From the NCBI GenBank assembly GCA_033032865.1, contig JAWHQI010000013.1, forward strand, positions 7,874,001 through 7,938,000: a DNA stretch of 64,000 nucleotides, read 5' to 3'. Under the pieces are notes generated by a model. The model had not been told where the DNA came from and did not search any database. It worked only from the letters and a program-made list of their open reading frames with translations. A program made the translations under genes and the position numbers. This DNA is from Dactylorhiza incarnata (taxonomy: Eukaryota; Streptophyta; Magnoliopsida; Asparagales; Orchidaceae). Of this stretch, positions 33,486-45,849 are shown piece by piece. The first letter of the stretch is position 1. Every line of letters starts with the position of its first letter.

Positions 33486-34825
33486 CTAGGACGGCTCTTC
33501 AACCTTCATACAAGACGGACCACCCCTGGGCTTCACCGCGATGCTCATCAAAAGAAACTCCTCCACCAGGGACTGCACAGAGAGTCCGAAAATAGAAGCT
33601 GACTTCCTGCTCAGTTCATCCGCCACTACATTTGCCTTGCCGGAATGATAGAGGATCTCCACGTTATAATCTGCCACGTACTCCATCCATTGACGCTGGC
33701 GCAGGCTAAGCTCTCCCTGAGAAAATACGTAAATCAGGCTCTTGTGGTCTGAATAAATCTTGCACACCACCCCATACAGAAGATGCCTCCACAGCTTCAG
33801 AGCATAAATCACCGCTGCAAACTCTAAATCGTGCGTCGGGTAGTTCTGCTCATGAATCTTTAGCTGTCTCGACCCATACGCAATGATCCTGCCCTCCTGC
33901 ATGAGGACGCAACCAAGGCCTATCAGCGAAGCGTCTACGTAGACCTGAAACTCCACTCCCTCAACCGGGAGAGCCAAAACCGGAGCAGAACACAGCCTTC
34001 TCTTTAACTCCTGAAAGGCCTCCTCGCACTGCTCGCTCCAATCGAAAGTCGCTTCCTTCCGCGTCAACCTAGTAAGAGGCGCGGAAATGCCTGAGAAACC
34101 TTCGACAAACCTCTGGTAATAGCCTGCTAAACCCAAGAAACTTCGGATCTCCTTCGGCGACGATGACCTCTTCCAGTCCAAAACAGGAGCGACCTTCGCT
34201 GGGTCCACAGAGATACCACCCTTGCTCACCACGTGACCCAAGAAAGAGACTTGCGAAAGCCAGAACTCGCATTTGCTCAGCTTGGCATACAGCTTGTGTG
34301 CCCTCAAGGTAGACATCACCAGACGCAAATGCCGAGCATGCTCCTCTTCACTTGAAGAATAGACCAGCACATCATCAATAAAAACCACTACAAACTGGTC
34401 CAGATAGTCTCGGAATACCCTGTTCATCAGATCCATGAAAGCAGAGGGCGCATTCGTCAGCCCAAAAGACATCACCAGGAACTCAAAATGTCCATAACGC
34501 GACCGGAAAGCAGTTCGCAGAACGTCTGAGTCGCGAATCCTCAACTGATGGTAACCGGACCGAAGGTCAATCTTCGAGAACACGCAGCTACCCTGCAACT
34601 GGTCGAACAAGTCATCAATCCGCGGCAACGGATATCTGTTTTTAATCATGACCTTGTTCAACTCTCTGCAATCGATGTAACGCCTCATCGATCCATCCTT
34701 CTTCTTTACGAACAGAACTGGCGCACCCCAAGGCGACGAACTCGGCCTAGTAAAACCAAGCTATAGAAGCTCATCCAACTGAGTGCGCAGCTCCTCCAAC
34801 TCCCGCGGTGCCATACGGTAGGGTG
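33486..34825 (-). pseudogene. pol: Tekay reverse transcriptase and RNase H
   Basis: The open frame from 34688 contains [26 protein letters not shown], the FIDD catalytic box (about 34382), [16 protein letters not shown], and RNase H ([49 protein letters not shown]). Upstream, 34825-34689 continues the same frame ([25 protein letters not shown]) but is cut by a TAG at 34761-34763. The CIDYRELN motif has decayed to [13 protein letters not shown] separates this from the protease part at 48892. Confidence 0.93.
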
Positions 34826-34830
34826 CCTTC

Positions 34831-35738
34831 TGATGCGATGTTCGGCAAGTGCACCAGTCGCGCAAGTAATAAATGTTGGGAATAGGATCCCCGAGTGTCG
34901 GTCTCTTGAGGAATGCAGGTTGGGTGAACGAATCACGTTGTGTGACAATTATTACACAAGTGAAAACAAACACAGATAGTGGGGTTTTGATTTGGTTTCC
35001 TACTGTTAACAACAATAAAAGAAATGCGGGTCGAAATCACCGCTTCGCAAGGTGAGATGGGTGCAGCGGCCGCGATGCCGAGCTTCGTGAGGCGGATGGA
35101 CGGTATGCAACGAATGAAGTGATTACTAGTGTGGAGAGTGAGGGTCGCAAACACCTCTTCACAAATCACCGTTAACTCTTGCTAACGCAAATCGAACACG
35201 ATGAGTGCGTGAGTGAGTGAGTGGAGGTGAGACGTATCACAAACAAATACTGAAGAACAGAGAAGAAACAACCATTGCATTTACACTAAACATCATGATA
35301 TTCAAGTTTAAATGATTCAAAGAAATACAACAAAGGGGGGAGGAAGAAATCAACCAATGGACGAAGACTAGCAGCCGTTCACGGCCGGAATGGTAGTTTT
35401 TCAAGCTACCTCCGGACTCGGGCGGACTGTGCTTCCGGCGTTGAGAGACTGTCACGACCTCTCCACGTGCTTCCGTCGTCTTCTACCTCAGGATGACTAT
35501 TCTTTTCACCAGACAGAACTGGAGATGGCTTGCTTGAGTGCTTGCGGAGGGTGGAGAATGCTCTCGGACGATGGAGGATTGCTTAGAATGGCTGGAGATG
35601 ACTTCCCCTTGCGGAGAAGATGAGGTGGAGGTGGCTGGAAGTGGAAAACGACGGCGTACGGACTGTAAATCGCGCTCCCTAAACCCCCGTTATCCCTAAT
35701 CTGCGGATCAGGAACTTATATAGGCGCTGGAATAAACA
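34831..35738 (-). repeat. TR-GAG 3' LTR, first part
   Basis: It starts TGATGCGATGTTCGGC at 34831 and matches 47357-48263 closely. A TATATAAG box on the minus strand (35715-35722, copied at 48242-48249) is near the inner edge. Copia-T interrupts right after aataaaca. Confidence 0.93.
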
Positions 35739-37021
35739 TGTTGAAATTGTTGAAGTGGAAGTGAAGGAGGCTTTTGGACCTGGGCGGTCTAGGAGGAGGT
35801 CGGGCGGTCTGACGTGACCGCACAACCTGGCGGTCTGCATCCGCGGTCTGGCTGATCTTAGCCTAGCGGCGGTCTCCCGGGTTGACCGCTGGTCTTGTCC
35901 AAAGTCTGCTGAAGTAGCCGCGCGGTCTGTGCGTGACCGCGTGGCATGCTGTCCTCTTCAAGACTGTGGCGGTCTGGTATGACCGCACAGTTTGATCCAG
36001 GTTCTCTCCGGAATGCGGTCTGGTAGCTGACCAGGCTTTCTGGGGCTATTCGCGGACTAAGGGTCTTAGTCACGCGGTCTCAGTTCGCGGTCTCAGGAGG
36101 AGACTGGTATGCGAGCTGGTCTCAGTTCGCGGTCTCAGGAGGAGACTGGTATGCGAGCTGGTTGCTGTTCGCAGTCTCAGAAGGAGATCGGCATGCAGAC
36201 AGGAGTTCGCGATCTAATGGCAAACTGACTGTGTTTGCGGTCTCATGCGAACACAGGTGGTGAATAGCTTTGGGCGGTCTGGCGAGCTCTTTGTGGAGTC
36301 GCGGTCTGCTGTGAGAGTGGCGGTCTCTCATGGCGACATTGAAGCTGGCAGGTTAACCAAAATGAAGCAGGAGTTATGTTGCTGATCGCGCGGGTTGACC
36401 GATCAGGTCGCGTGATCTGGAGGGTGGTGATCCTATCTCATAGGGTGGTGACTGGATCAGGTCCCGTGCCTATAAATAGGAGGCCACTGTAGCAGCAAAA
36501 AAGAACACACCAAGTGTAAGCTGAGTTCGCTTATTTCCTGCGGTCTGTTTTATTCTGACCGTGCGGTCTGCTGATTGAATTCCTCTTGTGCAGCTTCTGC
36601 GGATAGTGTGGGCAGCAGCGATCACCTCTTCCTCTGAAAGTGTTCGGGCGGTCTGCGGCTTGGAGTTGTGGTGCTGGAGTTCGGGAGGATCAACAGGTCG
36701 GAAGAAGGGTGCGGTTTGATCAGCGGATTGGTGGTGTGCTGTGATCGGCAAGGCGCTGCGGTCTGGCAGTGTGTTGAAGTCGCAGGGAGATCACGCGGTC
36801 TGGAGCGATCTCAAGTTATCCTCATCTACTTGTATTTCTGTTTGGTATCTGTGCTGGCGAAATCATGTCTCGCCAAGCATGCCTTGCCCTGTAATGAAGT
36901 TTATGCTATCAATAAAGATCAATTGCTTGCCTAAAGTTTGTTTCTGGTTGTTTGGTTTGTATCTCTAAGTTGCATAATCGATTCCTGCTTGCTCTCACAA
37001 GGTCCTTAGAAAAATTTCACA
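35739..37021 (+). repeat. 5' LTR of Copia-T
   Basis: U3 (35757 to about 36470) carries some 15 copies of GCGGTCT in one orientation, with about five more downstream. A TATAAATAG box is at 36471-36479. In R a GGCGA...TCGCC hairpin lies at about 36857-36875, and AATAAAGAT (36911-36919) is a likely poly(A) signal. Confidence 0.95.
36471..36479 (+). promoter_or_regulatory. TATA box of Copia-T
   Basis: TATAAATAG is repeated in the 3' LTR at 41926-41934 and should start transcription about 30 bases downstream. Confidence 0.8.
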
Positions 37022-37033
37022 TGGTATCAGAGG
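37022..37033 (+). other. Primer-binding site of Copia-T (tRNA-Met)
   Basis: TGGTATCAGAGG begins immediately after the LTR end CA at 37021. Confidence 0.93.
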
Positions 37034-37110
37034 TAGGTTGGAGTGGATAGAGCAGGTTGCAACTTAGAGTAGCCATCGCCTTTGTGAAGAAGGAACCAGA
37101 GGAAAAAACA

Positions 37111-40100
37111 ATGGAAGGTGGATTTGCAAGAGGTCTTGGTATTGAGATGCTTACATCGACTAACTTCAAGAAGTGGAAGTCATGTATGCAGAGCTATCTT
37201 CTGGGTGAGGATCTATGGGAAGTTGTTGGAGGAAATGAGACAGAAGAGGTGAAGGCAACCGAAGATGGTGACAATGGTCCGGCCGTAAGGGCGTGGAGAA
37301 AGACCAATGCCAAGGCCGAGTTCACTTTGAAGCGTGCCATTTCACCTGATCTATTTGATCACATCTTAGGGTGTGGATCAGCTGCCGAGATCTGGAGAGC
37401 CCTGGATGGGCTGTTTAATAAGAAGAATGTAGCGAGGCTGCAGTTCTTGGAGAATGAGCTGGCAAGGTCGGCTCAGGGCGATCTTTCTATCTCCACTTTC
37501 TTTCTGAAGATGAAGAACCTCTGCGCTGAGATATCAGCACTGGATCCTGATGAGCCAATTTCTGAGGCGAAGCTGAAGAGGCACATCATCCGCGGCTTGC
37601 GGAAGGAATATGTGGCCTTTGTTACGTCGGTGTAGGGATGGGCAAATCAGTCGTCTCTGTTGGAGCTGGAGAACTTGCTTTCTTCGCAAGAAAGCTTGGC
37701 AAGACAGATGGCGGGGTTGTCAGTGACTGGGGGAGATGGCGAAGTTCTCTTCTCGGGGAAGAAGAAGAAGTGGGATAAGAAGAAGAAGACCGCTGGAGGT
37801 GGCTATGGGCCTTCAACTTCTGGGCAGCAGGAAAGGGGGTATGCTCCCAAGGCTGACGGGAAGAAGAAGGGAGAAGGTCCGAAGTGCTACAAGTGTGGCA
37901 AGTTTGGCCATATCAGGAAGGATTGCAAGGTGGTCACCCAAGCTGGGCATGCTGCGGAGAAGGAGGAAGCTGAGGCCAGGAACATTCAAGGAGGTTGGGG
38001 AGGAGCCTTTTCGGCTTCTATTGGAGCTTCGGCTCCCATCAACTATTTGGAGGACTGGATCGTGGACTCGGGGTGTGGTCATCACCTCACCGGAGACGGG
38101 ACCAAGCTTTCTTCTGCATAGCCCTACACAGGTAACAATGCAATCATTACTGCTGATAATACCGTGCATCCAGTAGAGAAGGTGGGGGTGGTTTCTTTGG
38201 GCAGTGATAGAGGGCCACTTACTTTGAAGAGTGTCTATCATGTGCCCGGAATGAAGAAAAACCTCTTCTCCGTGACCAACGCTGTTGACGCTGGGTATCA
38301 CGTTCTGTTCGGCCCAACAGAAGTGAAATTTCTACGTAATGTAGAGGCCGTGAAGGCCGAGGTCGTTCATATCGGGAGACGGGCAAAGGACTTGTTTGTT
38401 TTATCAACAAGTTCCTACGTCGACAAGATGAAGACGAATGATGGTGCCGTTATATGGCATGAGAGGTTGGGGCACGTAGGAATGGACAAGCTGAAAGCAA
38501 TGGCGGTGAGAGGTCTGGTCAAGGGCCTGCCAAGTCTATCCTCCTACGGAGAAGGTCATGTGTGCGAGGGATGTCAGTTCGGCAAGTCTCATCGACTACC
38601 GTTTGACAAGTCGCAGACAAGAAGTAGTGTGTCATTGGAGTGCATCCACGGTGACTTGATGGGACCAACTGCTACCCCAAGCCTCGGAGGCAGCAGATAT
38701 ATGCTGGTGTTGATCGATGATTACACCAGATATGTCTGGGTATATTTCCTGAAGGAGAAGGCGGGGGCGTTTGCCAAGTTTGTGGAGTTCAAGGAGCTCG
38801 TGGAAGGTCGGCTGGGACTGCGGTTGAAGAAGCTGAGGACTGACAACGGAGGGGAATTCACCTTCAGTGAGTTCTCTACTTTTTGCAGGAAGGCAGGTAT
38901 CTGGAGGGAGCTTACTTGTGCACATACTCCACAGCAGAACGGAGTTGCAGAGCGGAAGATCCGTCATCTGACAGAGACCTGCAAGTGTTGGATGCATGCC
39001 AAGAGTATTCCAAAGTCCTTCTGGGCGGAGGGAATGTCTTGTGCTGCTTACGTCATCAACCGGATGCCTCTTAGTCCCATCAACATGTTAACTCCGCATG
39101 AGTTGATGTTCAAGGAGAAGCCAAGCGTGGCACACCTTAGGGTGTTTGGTTCCACCTGCTACGTGCATGTTCCAGATGCTCTTCGGACGAAGCTAGATGC
39201 GAAAGCAAGGAAGCTAGTCTTCGTGGGATACGACGAGCGGAAGAAAGGATGGAAGTGCATGGACCCAGAGACGCGGAGATTTGTTGTATCTCACGACGTT
39301 GTATTTGATGAAGTGACATCTTATAAGGGGTCTTCTGGAGTGGAGCTACCAGAGAGCAGGGTGGAGGTGCCAGAGCAAGCAGTGGAAGATCTTCAAGTAG
39401 AGCTACCTGTGTCACCAGGTGGTCCATCTCCTTCTAGTTCCGAGACGGGGGCTTCTGGTTCAGGGAGCAGGGGGAGCAATGCTCCTAGCACGTCTGGAAG
39501 AGGAGCTGGGGAAGAAGCAGCTGGAGATAATGCGGTTCAGGGGAAGGAGCTGAGGAGGTCGAAGCGAGCAATCGTTGCCCCTGATCGCTATACAGGAGGA
39601 AACGCAGTGAGCTTTGTCTCATGTTTCTTCGCTGGTCCCTTGGATGAGAGGGAGCCGTCGAGCTTTGAGAAGGCCCAAGGCGTGAAGGAGTGGGATGTTG
39701 CAATGCAAGAAGAGATGGCAGCTCTTGAGAAGAATGAGACCTGGTCTCTTGTGCCCAAGCCTAAGGGCACTACTCCTGTAACATGCAAATGGGTCTATAA
39801 ATTGAAGAAGAAAGCTGACGGCAGTATCGAGCGTTACAAGGCTCGTCTTGTAGCTCGGGGGTTCTTGCAGCAATACGGTGAAGACTACGAAGAGACTTTC
39901 AGTCCGGTGGCAAAAATGACTTCAGTTCGGTTCATCATTGCCTTAGCGGCATTCAGTGGATGGGAGATTTGGCAGCTCGACGTCAAGAACGCCTTCTTGT
40001 ACGGCGAGATTGACAAGGACATCTTCATGGTCCAGCCACTAGGCTTTGTGTTTGAAAATTTTTCGGATCATGTCTGCAAGCTGAAGAAGGCCCTGTATGG

Positions 40101-41199
40101 GTTGAAGCAAGCGCCAAGGGCGTGGTACGGAAAGATCGCAGAATATCTCCTATTCTGTGGATTTTGTGCTTGAGACTCAGACTCAAGCTTGTTCGTCAAG
40201 AAGAGCGGGGAGCTTCAAGTCATCGTGCTGCTTTACGTCGACGATATGATCGTGATGGGGAATTCGAAGGAGGAAGTAGCTCAGCTTCGGGCCGAGCTGG
40301 CTATCAGGTTCGAGATGAAGGACTTAGGTGAGCTTCACCATTTCCTTGGACTCGAGGTGCAGAGGAAGGATAGTGGAGTGCTGGTTTCCCAGGCTGGATA
40401 TGCGGAGCGAATCGTGGAGCGATTCGGCATGAAGGAAGGGAAGTGCATATCTACACCTCTAGAGAAGGCTATGAAGCTTCGGAAGGATGAAGGGAGGATT
40501 ATGCAAGATCCGTTGGTGTTCCGAGCTCTGGTTGGGAGCTTGATCTATCTGACGATCACGAGGCCAGATATTGCATATGCAGTAGGCAGAGTGAGTCGGT
40601 ATATGGCGGAGCCACGGATACCTCATCTGCTAGCGGCCAAGAACATTCTGAAGTATGTCAAGGCGACCTCGGACATGGGTCTCCTATACAGGAGGGATGC
40701 GGGCTTCGAAGTGCATGGATACATGGATGCTGATTACGGGGGAGATTCGGATGATCGGAAGTCGACATCTGGATTTGTCTTCATGGCGGGCCCTACTGCT
40801 ATATCATGGTGCAGCAAGAAGCAGGATTCCGTATCGGTCTCCACCACAGAAGCAGAATACAAGGCTTCGGACTTGGCAGCTCAGGAAGCCATCTGGCTTA
40901 GGAGGTTGGTGGGAGACGTACACAAAGAGGTTCGGGAGCCGACTCTGCTACGCGGTGACAACGAGAGTGCTCTCAAACTGGTTACCAATCCAGTTTGTCA
41001 CGCAAGGACCAAGCATATCGAGATCGAGCATCACTTCATACGGGAGAAGGTGCTGGAGGGGTCTCTTTCGGTCGAGCATGTGCGGAGTACGGACAATGTC
41101 GCAGACATCTTCACAAAGGCGCTGGCAAAGGGGCCGTTCACACGGCTAAGGGAGCTACTTGGGTTGGTTTCCACTTCCCACTTCAAGGGGGAGTGTTGA
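37111..41199 (+). pseudogene. gag-pol: Copia-T Gag-Pol polyprotein, one frame with three stops
   Basis: From ATG 37111 a single frame runs 1362 codons to 41199. It is interrupted only by TAG 37633-37635 (codon 175), TAG 38119-38121 (codon 337) and TGA 40171-40173 (codon 1021). Domains in order are UBN2-type Gag (NFKKWKSCMQSYL, AAEIWRALDGLF), CCHC knuckle CYKCGKFGHIRKDC (37884-37926), protease IVDSGCGHHLTG, pre-integrase finger (WHERLGHVG...CEGCQFGKSH), integrase (LIDDYTRYVW, LRTDNGGEF, PQQNGVAERK), RT (LDVKNAFLYGEI, YGLKQAPRAWY, YVDD at 40234-40245), and RNase H (DADYGGDSDDRKSTSG, HIEIEHHFIREKV). There is no frameshift and every catalytic motif seen is intact. Confidence 0.96.
41182..41193 (+). 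other. Polypurine tract of Copia-T
   Basis: TTCAAGGGGGAG directly precedes the 3' LTR start TGTTGAAATT. It overlaps the last codons of pol (stop at about 41199), so the coding frame reaches into the LTR. Confidence 0.9.
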
Positions 41200-42476
41200 A
41201 ATTGTTGAAGTGGAAGTGAAGGAGGCTTTTGGACCTGGGCGGTCTGGGAGGAGGTCGGGCGGTCTGACGTGACCGCACAACCTGGCGGTCTGCATCCGCG
41301 GTCTGGCTGATCTTAGCCTAGCGGCGGTCTCCCGGGTTGACCGCTGGTCTTGTCCAAAGTCTGCTGAAGGAGCCGCGCGATCTGTGCGTGACCGCGTGGC
41401 GTGCTGTCCTCTTCAAGACTGTGGCGGTCTGGTATGACCGCACAGTTTGATCCAGGTTCTCTCCGGAATGCGGTCTGGTAGCTGACCGGGCTTTCTGGGG
41501 GTATTCGCGGACTAAGGGTCTTAGTCACGCGGTCTCAGTTTGCGGTCTCAGGAGGAGACTGGTATGCGAGCTGGTCTCAGTTCGCGGTCTCAGGAGGAGA
41601 CTGGTATGCGAGCTGGTTGCTGTTCACGGTCTCAGAAGGAGATCGGCATGCAGACAGGAGTTCGCGATCTAATGGCAAACTGACTGTGTTCGCGGTCTCA
41701 TGCGAACACAGGTGGTGAATAGCTCCGGGCGGTCTGGCGAGCTCTTTGTGGAGTCGCGGTCTGCTGTGAGAGTGGCGGTCTCTCATGGTGACATTGAAGC
41801 TGGCAGGTTCACCAAAATGAAGCAGGAGTTATGTTGCTGATCGCGCGGGTTGACCGATCAGGTCGCGCGATCTGGAGGGTGGTGATCCTATCTCATAGGG
41901 TGGTGACTGGATCAGGTCCCGTGCCTATAAATAGGAGGCCACTGTAGCAGCAAAAAAGAACACACCAAGTGTAAGCTGAGTTCGCTTGTTTCCTGCGGTC
42001 TGTTTTATTCTGACCGTGCGGTCTGCTGATTGAATTCCTCTTGTGCAGCTTCTGCGGATAGTGTGGGCAGCAGCGATCACCTCTTCCTCTGAAAGTGTTC
42101 GGGCGGTCTGCGGCTTGGATTTGTGGTGCTGGAGTTCGGGAGGATCAACAGGTCGGAAGAAGGGTGCGGTTTGATCAGCGGATTGGTGGTGTGCTGTGAT
42201 CGGACAGGCGCTGCGGTCTGGCAGTGTGTTGAAGTCGCAGGGAGATCGCGCGGTCTGGAGCGATCTCAAGTTATCCTCATCTACTTGTATTTCTGTTTGG
42301 TATCTGTGCTAGCGAAATCATGTCTCGCCAAGCATGTCTTGCCCTGTAATGAAGTTTATGCTATCAATAAAGATCAATTGCTTGCCTAAAGTTTGTTTAT
42401 GGTTGTTTGGTTTGTATCTCTAAGTTGCATAATCGATTCCTGCTTGCTCTCACAAGGTCCTTAGAAAAATTTCACA
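41194..42476 (+). repeat. 3' LTR of Copia-T
   Basis: Same length as the 5' LTR with few substitutions (for example gggcggtctggg versus gggcggtctagg near the start). Target duplication AAACA follows. Confidence 0.95.
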
Positions 42477-42481
42477 AAACA

Positions 42482-43102
42482 GTGCGCACGGTCATTGGCG
42501 CATGACCAGTGGTCGTGCGCGCTGGAGTTCTGTGATCATGCGCCTACCTGGGTGGAGCCTGCAAAGTAAGAAATTTATAAAATACCATGTTCACACGACC
42601 AGTGGCGCACGACCGATGGTCGTGCGCACTATCGTAGGCGGTCGTGGCACTGTCCAAAACAGAACTCATAAAATTGATGTTAAGTGCGCACGAACAGTGT
42701 CGCACGACTGGTGGTCGTGCGCACTATCGTAGGTGGTCGTGCGCACTACCCGAGACAGAACTCGAAAAATAGGGTTAAGTGCACACGATCAGCGGCGCAC
42801 GACCAGTGGTCGTGCGCAATAGAACCAGTGATCGTGCGCAGTATACCTGTACAGAATTGTACAGGGAACACCTGTACGACTCCTGTTCCAGCACAACCAC
42901 GAATCCAGCCACTGAAAGTGGCACTTAACAATGCATGAAAACTACTAGAGATGCAGAACATGAAATAACACCAAAAACGGGCCTAGAGGTGCACTTAGCA
43001 TGGAGTATCAAATATGAGTGAAAACATGTCTAAAGTGAAGTGCATAGACTAGAAAATCGGCCCAGATGAGTCCATAAATGTGTATATATTTGGGACCCAT
43101 CA
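42482..43102 (-). repeat. TR-GAG 3' LTR, second part (U3)
   Basis: This continues the LTR after Copia-T and ends TGGGACCCATCA at 43102. It holds at least five near-palindromes of the GCGCACGACC...GGTCGTGCGC type (42484-42840), repeated in the 5' LTR at 48265-48630. Confidence 0.93.
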
Positions 43103-45190
43103 CACCCCCAGACTTAACTGTTTGCGCGTCCGGAGCAAACGAATTCGGTGGAGTGTGAAAATGGTAGTTAACAAAGAAAATTACACAAAGGAGTACGGTG
43201 CGAAGTAACAAACGCATGCAAATAGAAATTTAGTAAAAAGAGATTCTAACTATACTAATTAATTTACAAAAGTATTAGAGCGTAAAGAAAGATTTATCAA
43301 TACTCAGTTGGTGAACTGTGAAGAACTTGATCGATCATGCCCGATGTGAAAGTAACAAGCCATTAAGGAGGGTGTTGCACAAGATTGGGGTTCAGGAATA
43401 ACTCCGCTGAAATCCATCAACGTCGTGAACCATAAGCATGCCCGGTCACACTCTCTCCACGGCGCTAGTAAACGCACGAGATAAATCAGTAGGGCTTTAG
43501 GATCATATTTGGGCTTAGGTTGCGGTATGATATTCAAAGATAAAGACGAAGGCTACGCAACCCAAATGAGTCAATGGAACGCTGCACCAAACAAAACCAA
43601 GAACAAAGCTCGTGTGACACACCCCCAGACTTATCATGAAAACTAGGTGTGCACACGGCCTACTTCACAAATACCAACAGATTTTCTATTGTGCTTGGGA
43701 GGATATATTTTCAATACAATTTTTTTTTAGAATTTCATTTCAATAACATATTTTTCTTCTTTTTTCTTATCCTCCAGTTGGTTCATATTCAGCAAATAAA
43801 CTTATTTTTCCTTCACATCACAGAGATTCCAAACATCACACCAAATCAAGAACATGAGTGCAGTTAAACAGCAATTTGGTTGCAAAATTAGGATAAGCTT
43901 TTAGGATTTGGTGAATGGAAGAGGAGCTGAAACAAAGAAGTGGTAGGCGCAAATGTTGGCTTGCAAAGGTGAGCGAATAAGATAGGGGAAGACAAAGCTC
44001 AAACTAGCCAAAAGGTGGCCTACATCACTTTTAACTCGAAGAATCGCTCGCACCCATGCTTCAAGAGTCGTTTGGGGCAAGTTCTTAGCCCACGAGAAAG
44101 GTAAACCTTCCTCCCGACTCGAGCAACACACAACTAGTGCTCGTATACACACAACACCGGGTTATCGCCAATTTCGTTCACATTCACCATTTGAGTATAA
44201 CAAATCTAAAATTACGCAAAAATACTAATCATAAATTAAACGCATTGAAATAATCTAGTTTTACTCAAATTCTACTATAGCATGCGGATGCGACTAGAAC
44301 ACTGCGCGAGTCAACATCGCACTCCAATTAGTAATTCCTAAGCTAACACCCTAATTCACATTCCAAGCCAAAATAATTTATTCGGAGACGAAACAATCAG
44401 GTAAGTGCGCGCTTATGTGGGTGAAGTGGTGTATGAAGCATGGAATAATGACGATGGCAACGAAAAATTTAAACAATCTTCTAGCATGCGGTGCAACTCG
44501 TGCGCAAAGTGGATAACAACGTGCTCTCCCCCAGATTTAATCTAAACATTTCATCACAAAAACTGAAAGCTAGGGGGGAAGAAGTGTTACCCAATGCTCA
44601 GAATTGAGCATACCAGATGATTGGCGTTAATTTTCATGAGCAATCCACAACTTCCGCCATCGCAAACAACAAAGCTCGCCTGCAAAAGACACAACTAAAA
44701 GCGGCAAAAAAATTTATAAAAACTGAATTGAAACATGTTAGAAAAATAGAAATCAGCAAATCTGGGTTGTCTCCCAACAGCGCTTTTATTTTATGTCCTT
44801 AAGCTGGACCAAATACCTGTATTATAATTGTTTATAGAGTGCAGAAATTAAATAAAAAGTGCATGAAAAAGAGAGTTTCACAAAATAAGAGATAAAAAGA
44901 AAAATCAGCTGTAGGCGCTTTTATGGTGCCCGTCTCCCGTAGCTTGTAGGCGGGAGGTGAAGGCTTTAGGGCCAACACTGGTGTCACCCAGTGTTCCCCT
45001 AACCTCCGCCCTCTTGCTACGGAGAACGGCAGAGCGCGCATCACGCAGACGCTTCTCTTGTTTAAGTTTAGCGACAGTCGGAGACTGCCAACGTTGAATG
45101 TTTTCAGATTCTCCCAATCGAGCAGTGGGTGGCATCATTTCCGTCGCCGCAGTGACGACCGGATCATCCCAAGAGATGGAACGCTTAACT
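43103..45190 (-). other. TR-GAG 3' noncoding region with hairpin/PPT modules
   Basis: No ORF is supported. On the minus strand the 3' end has TTTGC...GCAAA around CCGGAC (43121-43139), then TTAAGTCTGGGGGTG (43103-43118) leading into the LTR. An internal GATTAAATCTGGGGGAGAG (44524-44543) repeats the tract. A block at 44052-44126 is about 90% identical to the tandem relative at 54961-55033 and 57529-57601, far more conserved than the flanks. Confidence 0.8.
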
Positions 45191-45525
45191 AGTTAATTAC
45201 ACGATTCAATGCAAGAGAATAATGGGATGTCATCCCGAATCAAGTTCAGCTCAATAAGTTCAGGACTGCTGTCCTCCTCCCTCTTGGAAGCATAGTTTCT
45301 TCGAGAATCTACTTTTTCCTCTCCGCTTGACTGGTACTCTTCCTTTTTTCCTTTAGATGATCCATTATCTTTCTTATCCCCTGCACAACTCAGTGATTCA
45401 TCAAAAATAAAAGGAGGGGGGAAGATGGATGTTTCAGTTTTAGTCTTGGGGCAAGTTGGCAAAGGCACCTTATTGGGTAGGAGGACACAACCCGCAGAAA
45501 AGTCAAGGGTGGCACCGCTCTCTTT

Positions 45526-45825
45526 CTAGAACGGTATACCCAAGATAGGGATGGAGTGATTCTCCCAGGGTCCCAACACTTGAAAATCAGCAACCACCAC
45601 TGCCCCCTCAACCATAACTTCTACATTTTTAACTTCCCCTTCCGATTGTATGACGGTACCGTTTGCGAGCACAAGAGATTTCCGGTCCTCCGTGTTAATT
45701 TCAAGTTGCATTTTATCAACGTCTTGCAAAGCAATGACGTTGCGGGAGGAGCCAGAATCACACAAAGCCTTAGTTTCAATTTTATTAATGGAACAGGAGA
45801 TTACTAACTCACGCGGATGACCCAC
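45526..45825 (-). pseudogene. TR-GAG retropepsin-like fragment
   Basis: The 99-residue frame carries ALCDSGSSRNVI (active-site Asp-Ser-Gly) and SIPILGIPF near the end, matching the two conserved blocks of Athila protease. It ends at a TAG (45526-45528); more diverged frames (45468-45193) continue downstream without recognizable RT. Protease would process Gag; no other pol domain is present. Confidence 0.7.
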
Positions 45826-45849
45826 TTCCGCGTCGCCGAGACTCTTCCC

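Larger units (their letters stand above)
35739..42476 (+). mobile_element. Copia-T: young complete Copia element
   Basis: LTRs are 35739-37021 and 41194-42476, each exactly 1283 bp and nearly identical, with TGTTGAAATTG...AATTTCACA ends. AAACA flanks it (35734-35738, 42477-42481). The primer site (37022-37033) and polypurine tract (41182-41193) are adjacent to the LTRs. The whole gag-pol is one reading frame broken only by three stop codons. It is the innermost and youngest insertion, lying in the TR-GAG 3' LTR. Confidence 0.96.

Noticed and set aside
36122..36751. Antisense frames in the Copia-T LTRs.
   Set aside because: They are translations of the GCGGTCT repeats in a promoter region and differ little between LTRs only because the LTRs are young.
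35757..36812. The GCGGTCT array as a CRISPR or satellite array.
   Set aside because: The word is only 7 bases with irregular spacing, and it lies in a plant LTR present in two copies.
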